A stretch of DNA of 22,118 bases, from contig NW_003125391.1 in assembly GCF_000003605.2 (NCBI RefSeq), positions 31,460-53,577 on the forward strand, read 5' to 3'. The notes beneath the pieces are model-generated. The model made no database searches, had not been told where the DNA came from, and saw only the letters and a list, made by a program, of their open reading frames with translations. This DNA comes from Saccoglossus kowalevskii (lineage: Eukaryota; Hemichordata; Enteropneusta; Harrimaniidae). The first letter of the stretch is position 1, and every line of letters starts with the position of its first letter. Position numbers and translations under genes: made by a program. This document shows, in pieces, positions 1 through 8,893 of this stretch.

Positions 1-947
1 AATACAATGACAAGATTATCATGTTTAAGTTTCGTTCAATAAACTACACAATCAAATATATAATAAATCGAATATCATCACAACAGTAGGATATCTCACA
101 ATCACATCCGACGTATTTTCTTCACTCATAGTTTTACTGCAACAGAAATTAGAACACGTGCGATGTTACTTCGTAAATGTCAAGTCAGATAAGGCCCGCC
201 ACTGAGAATCTGTGTAAGAGCACCACCTACCCACAAGATTGTTGTACTTAATGGCATCAATCTTACTTACTACACGGGTTTAAAAACAGTGGATTTGTAG
301 TTTGTCAAATAACATTAAGTGATAGTGTGTCTTGCAGTAGGCATAGAAGACACTCCTCAAATCAAACTATGAACTATGTGTCACATGCCAACAGTAAAAG
401 TGATGCATCTATGGTAGAAACATCAGCTAAGAAGTTATTGCGCATATTGGCGCATATGACAAGGATGCAGAATAAGAAAGTGCTAGAAGAGCATGTGATA
501 CAAATGAAACAGGAAAATGGAAATACAACTAAAACTTGCAATTGACAAAACCGAAATTACTGAGCAAACCACACATAAATAGTAGCGTACCAGCAGTATG
601 GACATGGCGATAGAGACAGTGCTTCTAGCAAAATAAATCATCAAGCATTATTTCCATCCTCTGCACAGTCACAATGTGCCTTTAATGCTAATACACGCAA
701 CTATCGTTCAGAGCCAAAGATGGTCAGTCAAAAGCCGTTTTTCGTTTTTGTCAGGCTGCTTACGATGGTAGACACATCACCAATTCAAGCCAAAAGGTCG
801 AGAAAATTCCTAATGGTGCATACACACACACAAATGAGTGCAAAATGGGCACAATTCTTGTTTGATTCACTGCAAGTAACTGCAGCGGCCATAATTTCGG
901 CAGTGAACATTTTGATTGAGCATATTAAACGTGCTCTGCCAGTGCAG

Positions 948-1289
948 AACATATTGATGTTTAATGGTGAGCCATTGAAATACAAAGCTCGCATGCATGC
1001 ATTTAAACATGGTATTAAAATCAATTCTGAAGATGATTCTAGAAGAAGTGTATAAAAGGGCGAAACAACTGTTTGAGGAGTAATGTTGAAACCCCTATGT
1101 GATGACTTGAGATTAAATCAAGCAAGCAAAGGAATGGCCACAGGTAAAGCCTGAAGACAAAATCAGTTTCAAAGAGTTTGAACTTGTTATCATAACACCG
1201 TGAAGGATGAATTGCATTTGTTGAATCACCACAAGAATTTGCAGATTCTAATATACAAACTGGCACTGGGAATGAGAGAACGTTGGCAT
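948..1289 (+). pseudogene. Gag remnant of BEL/Pao element
   Basis: At 954-1019 an open stretch has the pattern FNGEPLKY..RMHAFKHGI, like the conserved F-x-G-D/E-P-L-x-Y start of the DUF1759 gag domain. At 1218-1289, in another frame, L-N-H-H-K-N-L followed by K-L-A-L-G-M-R-E-R-W matches the end of that domain (N-x-L..KLP..LREKW). Stops and frameshifts lie between them. Confidence 0.7.
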
Positions 1290-1571
1290 ACAAAACCTTG
1301 CTACATACTACAAATCAGACCATTTTAGTTCCAAGACCAAGTTTGTCGATGCGGAGGCCAAAGTAATGAGTCAGGAATTTTGTGCGTAACATGGTTTGAA
1401 GTGAAGTTGCCAAGAAACGGAAATCATAGTATGGGGAGTATAGGGTAATTAAGCTGAAAAGATGAAAATTAAAGGTCAGCAACTGTTAATAGAATAGAAA
1501 TGTGATCGATGAATTCAGTGACTGAATTACTCTGAGCACTCAAGATTTAGGATGAACGGTTTCAGAAACTT

Positions 1572-1960
1572 ATGAATGATGAAATACAGTATGTCACTGA
1601 TAACTACCAAGTACTGTTACCATTGTGGAATGATAGTGTCATGACGCCAGACAGTAAAAATCATGATAAATATACTACCTTTTTTGAAGGTCTTACTAAC
1701 AAAAGCTATGCTGAATCAAAACTGAATTGCAAGGTTGTTAAGAAATGGTATCTTCTAAAATCATGGTGTCTATAAACCTCAGAAGCAGAAAAATTAAATT
1801 GTGCTTCAGAATATTGAGAGACTCCCTAAATAAGGAGTTGATGCAGGGCCAACTCACTGCTTGCAGTGCTGACATGGTTCAGACAAGAACACATAGCATC
1901 GATGCCATGTTTACTCAGGTGAACATCCATAAGGAAGACCAGAACTATCAAAGGTTCTTG
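1572..1960 (+). pseudogene. N-terminal reverse transcriptase remnant of BEL/Pao element
   Basis: The 1572-1712 frame has NYQVLLPLW followed by KYTTFFEGL..KSYAE, the BEL signature before the RT fingers (Y-x-V-x-L-P-W and F-I-x-x-L-I-x-x-G-Y-A-E). WYLL near 1745 corresponds to WYLPHHGV. After frameshifts, 1899-1960 gives DAMFTQVNIHKEDQNYQRFL then a stop, matching the D-I-E-x-M-F-x-Q-V..FLW motif that holds the first catalytic Asp. Confidence 0.8.
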
Positions 1961-2101
1961 TAGTGGGCAAATGTTATAATCCAAGCAGTTACCATAAGTG
2001 TTTATGTCTTGTTGAAAGTGTTATCAACAAGAGTGTTAGAAGAGGAAGTTGTATCTCACGAACTGATTGATACATGTAAAAAGTGGGTTATTCATTAGGC
2101 A

Positions 2102-2257
2102 TTGCAGTTCACTGCACTGCTGCCACCCAGAATGAAACTCCAAAGTAAGGATAAAATAGACGTGGATGATGAAATTTCAGTGAAACAATGGGAAAAGTTG
2201 TTGTGTGATCTGTCCAAGTTAGAATAAATGTTCAAGGTTCGTGGATATTTGAAGCCC
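2102..2257 (+). pseudogene. RT-RNase H connection remnant of BEL/Pao element
   Basis: One frame with a single internal stop (TAA at 2225). It reads FTALLPPRMKLQ, then DDEISVKQWEKLL and KVRGYLKP, the BEL pattern P-x-x-x-P-A-K-x-x-x-Q..W-D..W..L..P-R-x-x-K-P. It starts only about 140 bp after the RT start fragment, so the palm region in between is deleted. Confidence 0.75.
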
Positions 2258-2329
2258 ATTGATTTGGTATTGTAAAGGATGCTCAGTTACATTACTCATT
2301 AGAATGCAAGCAAATGTGTTCATGGTGCC

Positions 2330-2545
2330 ATGTCAAATTTCCATTCTGCGAATGAATTTGACAAGGTGGTGAAAAGAGGATTGAATATACCAACCAATGA
2401 GTCCTTCTTTTGGATTGACAGCGACATTTCAAGCATTTTATCCAACCAAATAGCAGTTATACAACGAGGTTCTGAAATTAGAAACCGGGCTGACGTGTGT
2501 ACCAGAATTCAGTCGATTGGTGTTTTTCCTTGGAATAGGATATGA
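2330..2545 (+). pseudogene. RNase H-like remnant of BEL/Pao element
   Basis: A 71-residue open frame containing NIPTNESFFWIDSDISSIL, close to the BEL pattern L-x-I/L-x-x-x-x-x-x-F-W-T-D-S-x-x-V-L-x-W/Y-I, followed by a degenerate N-R-x-x-x-I segment. The preceding 2265-2329 bases contain DAQLHYS, matching the A-x-L-H-x-F-S-D-A-S motif with the catalytic Asp region lost. Confidence 0.75.
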
Positions 2546-2912
2546 TTTAATTGCCATTAATTCTTGTGGTGTGGACAAGAAAAAAATATCTGGAAGTAAA
2601 GTTCTGTGGTACACTGTTTTTAAGTATATGATGCTGTGGTTTCATTTAACAAGTTAGTTGTGCATTACAGAAGCTGGTATCGACTAGAAAGGGCTGTAGT
2701 ATGGACTCCAATATTAGGCAAAATGCGCTTGATGTGTTCTTGAAAACTTTATGAATTAAGAGTTCAAGACTATCAGAAGGTCATTGAGTCATTGGGGTCT
2801 GTGAGAGGTAGAAAATACAATAAATAGCCGCCCAATAACTAAGCCATTGGGAGACAGCAGTACAGTGCCTGACAGAACTATATTGGAAAGATGTACTTAC
2901 CATCACTCCAAG

Positions 2913-3093
2913 TGGTTAAAGATCAAGCAAAATTTTAAAATTGTGTTGTTGGTGAGAGATGAAAATACTGTACGAAATTTATGACCATTGGGAAGATTAT
3001 CTAAGTGATACCAGAGAAAAGGGTCAGTAAGAAGAGTGCTGATGTATAGATCAACTGTCCTAGATAGGCCATATGATAGGCTCGGCTCTATTA
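2913..3093 (+). pseudogene. Integrase C-terminal domain remnant (DUF5641-like) of BEL/Pao element
   Basis: A single frame with two stops. WLKIKQNFK, then VLLVRDENTVRN, PLGRL, GSVRRV and the R-P-Y-D-R-L region match the domain that ends BEL Pol (V-V-L-V-x-D-E-N-x-P-R..W-P-L-G-R..V-R-x-V..R-P-x-x-K-L). The integrase catalytic core expected between 2545 and 2900 is absent or unrecognisable. Confidence 0.8.
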
Positions 3094-3103
3094 CGAGCAG
3101 TAA

Positions 3104-3337
3104 TTGTGCGAAATAGTGTATTGGTACCATGCTGATTATGAAACTGGTCGTGGCGATGGTCATAGTCTTTGCAAGTCCTCTGTAGTCTGTGATGGTTTCC
3201 ACCAAAGAATGGATGAATTTAGAGTGCAGTTGGACCATCTTAGTAAGGTCGACGACTGTCATGCTATGTTTATCTTGCAGCATGGTAACAAATTTATCAT
3301 GGATGTCTGGTTAAGGGATGTAAAGCCAAATAACTAA
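3104..3337 (+). other. Unassigned open frame just after the BEL/Pao relic
   Basis: 77 codons starting ten bases past the integrase remnant. I recognise no family. It could be more of the retrotransposon or a chance frame; the opposite strand is also open here for 126 codons (2903-3283), which argues for low stop density rather than coding. Confidence 0.2.
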
Positions 3338-3339
3338 GT

Positions 3340-4500
3340 AGATCGCGACTAAGTTAAACAATGTTTGTTTTTCTTTCAAATCTTATTATGCGTCAAGATA
3401 GAATTGAAATTTGTTCTGTCTGTAATTCTGTCTGAAATTATTCGAGGTTATTTGAAGATTTAGTGTGGGCGCCGTCTCAAGCTCAGATGAGTAAATTGAT
3501 GGGAGACTATATCGTGACAACGCCATGTAGCCCCACAAAGTATGAGCGTGTTTTGTTAGAGGTACTGTGATTTAGAAAATAGAGCTGTATGCATATGATC
3601 AATGAACGTTTAATGATGTCAGAATAAACATGCCAACCAGGGTCTGGACAATCCACATTTCGTTATTGTTGATGGTCATTTCTCAGTTTAACCCCGGATC
3701 GAGCGTGTAAATATTGTCTTTAAACCTATAGTTATTTGGAGATATTTGGAAATGTTCGCGATTATACTAGCATATCGTTTATGAATGGCAAAATGATCAG
3801 ATAACAATTGTTTCAGTTATTGTAACAAAAGGAAGAAGAACGTTTTAAGTGCAATTTAACGTATATATTGAGAAATTCGCAAAGGCAAAGAAAACTTACT
3901 AAAATCGTGATTCCAAACTGGTTAATAAGTGTGAAGGAAACTGGATAAATCATTTTGAGTTAATCTAACCACAAGAAAGGGGGTTTTCTCTGCCTCAATA
4001 GCACTCGGAAATTGTAATATCACAAAAACATCCATTCAAATTGTGGTGTCAGATATTGTATGTAATGTAATGTTATTAAATCATTAACTAATACAACTGC
4101 TGTAAAGGTGAACCTGTGGTATGGAAGCTCGTGATATGGCGGGCTGTTTGTGTCGTGACTAAATTATCGCTTTATGTTGTTATGTGTACCAGCAGAAAGT
4201 GATAAAAAAATATTCAACAAACCACAGAAATAGCAGGATCTATCTAATAATACAATTTCTGTCGTCACTATGTCGGATGGTGTTCCGTTTCACATTTACC
4301 TGGGAGCATATGTGAATTAAATAATTAGTATGCATAAATGTGTACTAACACATAAAGGTATGTTATTTATGTAGTATACATTCAGTAAACCGAATTTAAT
4401 ATGTTATGGACAGTTGAAAATTGAGTTATCCGTGAAAAAGATTGTGTAAACAGTTACAATTATATACCTCTCTGAAATAAGTGGCACGTCGAGGGCGCAA
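3340..4500. other. Intergenic, nothing recognised
   Basis: A+T-rich with no long open frame, splice-bounded block or clear repeat that I could identify. The 3' LTR of the retrotransposon might be expected here, but I found no matching partner upstream. Confidence 0.4.
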
Positions 4501-4670
4501 ATCAAGGAAAACACTATTTTTTCGTAAGCCTTAGTAGTGCGTCATAATTATGACACAAAATAGTTTGTCTATTACTCACCCTTCCCGTACAATGAACTGT
4601 TTCCCTGTGAATTACCTTCGACGCCTATTTACAAAATGGGATTCGAGCCATGCTATGATTTTCCATATCA

Positions 4671-4690
4671 CGCCCCGCCCCGCCCCGCCC
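4671..4690 (+). repeat. (CGCCC)4 tandem repeat, GC-box-like
   Basis: Four exact copies of CGCCC in otherwise A+T-rich DNA. Each overlaps the reverse of an Sp1-type GC box (GGGCGGGG). The surrounding 4500-5100 bases are somewhat CpG-richer than the flanks and open on both strands (4550-4915 plus, 4754-5017 minus) with no recognised protein. It may be a promoter relic or simple repeat. Confidence 0.6.
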
Positions 4691-5672
4691 AGGTCGATCA
4701 TATTTAGACACAAATATCGCGCACACAGAGTACTCCGAATTGGTTTGAGCCAGTTACCAGTCAGTACATTGCGGTGCCAGAGAAATAACATTCGTTGCTC
4801 TGCTTGGGGTGGTACTCACTTTGGGTTGAAGTGCTCTACAGCCAGTCCAAAACTGGGCCAACATAATTTTTCTACAAATTTCCGAACAACAGCGGCGCGT
4901 GCCCGTATACCTTAACCATGAGGGTAGTAAATTGTCTGTTTTGTCTGTATAAAACGTCCACATTAGCACAACTAGCTGCCAAACACGAGGATGTTTAGGG
5001 CACAAATCTAAACTCATTCAAGAATTACCCGCTCTGGTCGCGATTCTAGTGGCGGTTTTAGTTCGAAAGAGTTGCGACTCGGACCGAATTTCACGCATAT
5101 TGATGTTTTCTAACCAGGTACAGAAATATCAATCCGCACTGTAAACGTTTAAATAAATGGTAGTAATAAGATTAATAACCAAGATAAATGAAAAGCCAGC
5201 GGTCTGGAGATTTATCCTAACGTAGATGATGTACTCTACTAAATGGAGATGCCCAATTCAAATCCAGGATATTTTCCTGGACATATATAAATAGTATTCC
5301 ATGGTCCGAACAGTAATACAAGTTACAGGCACAAAGAAACACAAAACACGCAATTGACGTACTGTATTGTAATGAATTGAAACATTTCTTCTTGAATCCT
5401 AGAACTGTTATACAGAGTACGAGCGGAGATACATAATTTCCAGATTTATTCAAAGTAATTCAGATATTTTAGTATAAAAATAAATGCCTCATCTCAGAAA
5501 AAAGTGCTGCATTTAGACATGAATAGATTCATAAAACATGCAAGATAACAGAAAATCATAGTTGGCTTTTGTTAAAGTATTTTGTACAGGTGATTCACTG
5601 AGACAAATATGAAGTGCCTTATTATATTCATTGTGTGACTACTGTATTATTTGAAACGTAAAACAACGCCCT

Positions 5673-5825
5673 CTATGAATAGCTATCATGTTGTAAGCGC
5701 TGCTTTGTATGCAAATCAACTTCAATAGTTAGTTGGTGTCCAGTTGAGAAAGAAGTCAACAGTACTGTTGCCTCCTGAGAATCTACATCTTCAAACACTC
5801 CAATCTTTGTTTTCGAAGTGCGTTT
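5673..5825 (-). other. Short unassigned open stretch, no start codon
   Basis: 51 codons between stops with no Met. The composition looks protein-like, for example GVFEDVDSQEATVLL and GHQLTIEVDLHTK. No acceptor or donor of good quality was seen. It could be a fragment of a gene or transposon; I cannot assign it. Confidence 0.2.
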
Positions 5826-6330
5826 TTAAATTAGTATTATAAAAGCTCTATCATTCTGTTTAATAGCTGAAACAAATTCCTGTGAATTTTCATTTATCGA
5901 ATGAACTGTTTGTCAAATACAGAATACATATTGTTTTCAAAATGTGGATGCAAAGTTTTGCTTTTTATGTACCGGTGTTTTTATGTATTGTTTTTGATTT
6001 GATAAACAGATTTTCCATTAGCTTCAGATCTTGATCAAAAGTTCCACACCCAATTCATAGGAGTGCTTATATTGATTATCTGACATCATGTTTTATTGGC
6101 AGGTTTGCAAATGTGTATCAGACTGCGCAAAAACTCTCTCCATGAGTTGTTTTTGAAACCCAGTCTAGTATTCCCATGGGATTTGGGAGATACATTACCA
6201 AGGATATTACAAGAGAACTAGTGATGGTTGTAGAACCATAACTGCCTCAGCTTAAAGATTGTTATGTAATACATGGGAATGTGAAGGGAAATGTATTGTA
6301 ATGTTATCTCTGTGTAATTTACAATACATC

Positions 6331-6552
6331 TTAATTAACCTTCACTGTGAAGGACAATATGGGAGTTGACTTAAATGACTGGTAGAAGCAAGGCTGGTCA
6401 AATTTTGCGAAATCGTAGTTAGAATTTCCAGATACGCAATCGACACATTGTGGGATACCAAAATATTGATGAAAGACAGCAAGTGATATTTCCAGAGATG
6501 TAGTTGGAATTGAAGCAAAGGAGTGGCCTATTAATCCATGAAACATACTCAC
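6331..6552 (-). pseudogene. Possible Harbinger-type transposase fragment (weak)
   Basis: A 73-codon frame includes FHQYFGIPQCVDCVSGNSN, which loosely resembles the G-I-P-Q-x-V-G-x-x-D-G-T-H motif around the first catalytic Asp of PIF/Harbinger transposases; here the Asp is replaced by Ser. The sequence on either side does not continue the family pattern. Treat as a guess. Confidence 0.2.
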
Positions 6553-7120
6553 ACATATCCGTACATATCATCCTGTCTTATTGTGTGTGGGCAAAGCTGT
6601 CATATACACAATCGGAAAAATATGTTATTACTGTAAATAATTATGAACAATAAAAACTGAAATTTAGAAAAACTATGAACAATTAATAAGGAAAATATGT
6701 GATTTGCTGTACAGTTTCCGGAAAATTATTACAAGTCCCAGAAGTGCATACGAGTCGTCAAAACGTACAGTTTGGTGACAGTTGAGAATGATACCAAGAT
6801 TTAACAATTCCATGAGAACATCGAATAAACCCCTCATTCACATTGTGCAAATACAAACAAGACATTAAACCTTCTTGATAGTAACAAGTAAGTGTTGTAT
6901 AAACGGCGAATACTTCTAGCGAGTCACCCCTCTAAAAACGTCATTACTGTGCCAATGACATTGAACTTTGCTCTTCCATAAAGCAGCAGTTTCCATCTTT
7001 AAATAATCAAAATAACCTTGATACACTGGCGAAGCATGTCTATTGTTTCACAACGACTGTCCCAAGGGATTTTCGTTTTCTCAATTTATCAAGATAAACG
7101 TCCCCTGGTTGTTTTGTTTA

Positions 7121-8266
7121 CTAGGAGGACATGTCTTTTGGCAGCATTTCTTGTATTAATTTCCATTGCACAAAAAAGTAGCAAATACTGTTACTGAAGC
7201 ACAGAATTTGCATGAATTTTTCTCCCCGGCCATTCAAAAAAACTGCAAACGAAGTTACTTCATCCATAGTCATCATGACACTTTGCAACCGTCTTGATGG
7301 ATGTATTGTGACGTATTTTGACCCCGGATTCTGACCTTGCATTCTGGCTATATTTACTGCCCTTTCATACCAGTTCAATTTCCTTTCATTATTACATCCA
7401 AATTTCATGATATTTAATATTTAAAACCAACCTTTATTTCACAGTCACTTTAGTTTTCACTTTTCTAAAATTATTTTACTGATCAAAAGACTTTTCACTC
7501 CCATCATGCAATCTCCCATAGTACTTCCGCAGACACAGTGGCGATCGCCAACATAACTACAAATAACCTCGCTCTCAGGAGCTGAGGGATTACAAAACAA
7601 ACGATTTGCTTCATTGAACACATACAACAATGCATATTTCCACTGAGATCAGTGGCCTTTGAATGTGTATCACCAGTGATCAGTGAAGTCAACAACAGTC
7701 AAAATATTTTATCAGATTTTCTCATTTTTTGCATGACATTTCCATACAGGACATCTGTCGTTCATACTCAGGGAAGATTTTATACTGATTAATAAGGTGA
7801 CCAAGTTTGATAACGTTTGGAATAGAATTAGTAAAGTTACTTGCACACAATAACAATTATTAACGACAGCGACAGACAGAAATGTTTCCCTTAATATACC
7901 TTTCCCTTCCATCTTTGATGGTACGGGATAGGTAATAAAATGCCTTTTACTGTTTACTGTTTCTGCTTTTGTTTCATCTTCACCAGCCAAGGTTTATTTA
8001 TTCTGCCGTTGCCTCATCATTGATAACCATGGATGGCCAGCTTTAGCGAACCATACGAATCGGGCACTGTCCTTGTTTTCGCGTGGATGTTTCATTGAAT
8101 AATTGCTGTTAAACCATAATTGTATTTTGCAAACCATGCGTGTATTCAGAAACGACAATACAACTCTTTTAAAACTAATCATCTGAATAATATTTGTGTA
8201 AATAATATTTTCACAATGATTCTTCAAAAGCATGTTAAACTTGTTAATATAATTTACCAAATGCAA
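7121..8266 (-). other. Cluster of unassigned minus-strand open frames
   Basis: Consecutive minus-strand frames at 7994-8266 (90 codons), 7712-7990 (92), 7504-7695 (63) and 7121-7408 (95). The first contains FVWFAKAGHPWL, the last NWYERAVNIARMQGQNPGSK. Same-strand clustering with breaks suggests a decayed mobile element or pseudogene read 8266 to 7121, but I recognise no domain. The possible MAO transcript end (7993 or 8278) lies at or within its 5' side. Confidence 0.25.
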
Positions 8267-8277
8267 GGCTTCTTATA

Positions 8278-8283
8278 TTTAAT
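8278..8283 (-). terminator. Candidate poly(A) signal (ATTAAA) for MAO
   Basis: ATTAAA on the minus strand about 415 nt past the MAO stop. A second candidate, AATAAATAAA, lies at 7993-8002. I saw no AATAAA nearer the stop. Which is used, if either, cannot be decided from sequence. Confidence 0.25.
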
Positions 8284-8698
8284 TATGTGTCACTATATCG
8301 TAACACATAATTGCCATTTGCAGCACGAGTGTAACACATTAAACCTATGAAATTATATTATTATATATCATCAGGACAGTTATTCAATAATTCAGATTCT
8401 GTGTGATACTTCAACGTTTTTGTAAGTTTATAAGTAGATTATTGACAGAAAATCATCATTCAACCGATGTAGATCCTGTTATAATATACCCGTGGTAAAC
8501 GTTGTCTCCCGCCTGCTAGAAACATTCACGCTAATTACAGAAGAATATTAGAATTTAAGCATGGATGCTAACATATCAAGTTAATAGTACCTTTGTAAAA
8601 GTATAAGAAGCATGAGCCTATATCGCCACGCTGACGTTCTACAGACTGGTGACAGCACAGTCATTGCTTCAAAAGAGTTTCTACATTGCATTAATACT
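8284..8698 (-). other. Probable MAO 3' untranslated region
   Basis: A+T-rich sequence after the MAO stop with no recognisable coding or repeat content. Assigned as 3' UTR by position only; its true end depends on the poly(A) site. Confidence 0.4.
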
Positions 8699-8893
8699 TT
8701 ATCGTCTTGCATCAAGCAACTGTATTAATCTCTGGGATGTAAGATGAAAGCCTTTGTGTAACGTATCACGGTATTTAAAAACCGCTACTCCGATGACACT
8801 TACTGCCAGTATTGATTTCAAAAACACTGGTACGGATGGTAAATATCGATCCATTCCAGAACTCACTTCTAAGAATTCAGATCCCTTGTCCAA
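8699..8893 (-). CDS. MAO: MAO last coding exon, C-terminal membrane anchor
   Basis: Acceptor TTTTTTCAG; 64 residues to a TAA stop (454-517). [16 protein letters not shown] is the equivalent of vertebrate ERHLPSVPGLLRLIG, followed by a hydrophobic stretch [10 protein letters not shown] and basic residues, the tail anchor for the mitochondrial outer membrane. After the anchor it runs on with [19 protein letters not shown] and LLDARR, longer than the few residues seen in human MAOs. Confidence 0.93.
   Translation of the reverse strand: MDKGSEFLEVSSGMDRYLPSVPVFLKSILAVSVIGVAVFKYRDTLHKGFHLTSQRLIQLLDARR

Larger units (their letters stand above)
366..3093 (+). mobile_element. Decayed BEL/Pao-type LTR retrotransposon
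   Basis: Plus-strand fragments, in the right order, resemble BEL/Pao proteins: a charged gag N-terminus (about 366-540), gag core pieces (948-1289), RT start (1572-1960), the post-palm segment (2102-2257), an RNase H-like stretch (2330-2545) and the integrase C-terminal domain (2913-3093). Frames shift repeatedly and many stops intervene, so no protein can be made. A full BEL pol would be several kb longer; the RT palm with YxDD and the integrase catalytic core are absent. I did not find LTRs, so outer limits are approximate. Family assignment rests on remembered motif patterns. Confidence 0.8.

Noticed and set aside
2903..3283. 126-codon minus-strand ORF, the longest in the window
   Set aside because: It is antisense to a recognisable integrase C-terminal remnant and resembles no known protein.
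4550..5017. Opposing ORFs of 121 and 87 codons
   Set aside because: No similarity recognised; overlapping open frames on both strands fit a CpG-richer segment with few stops.
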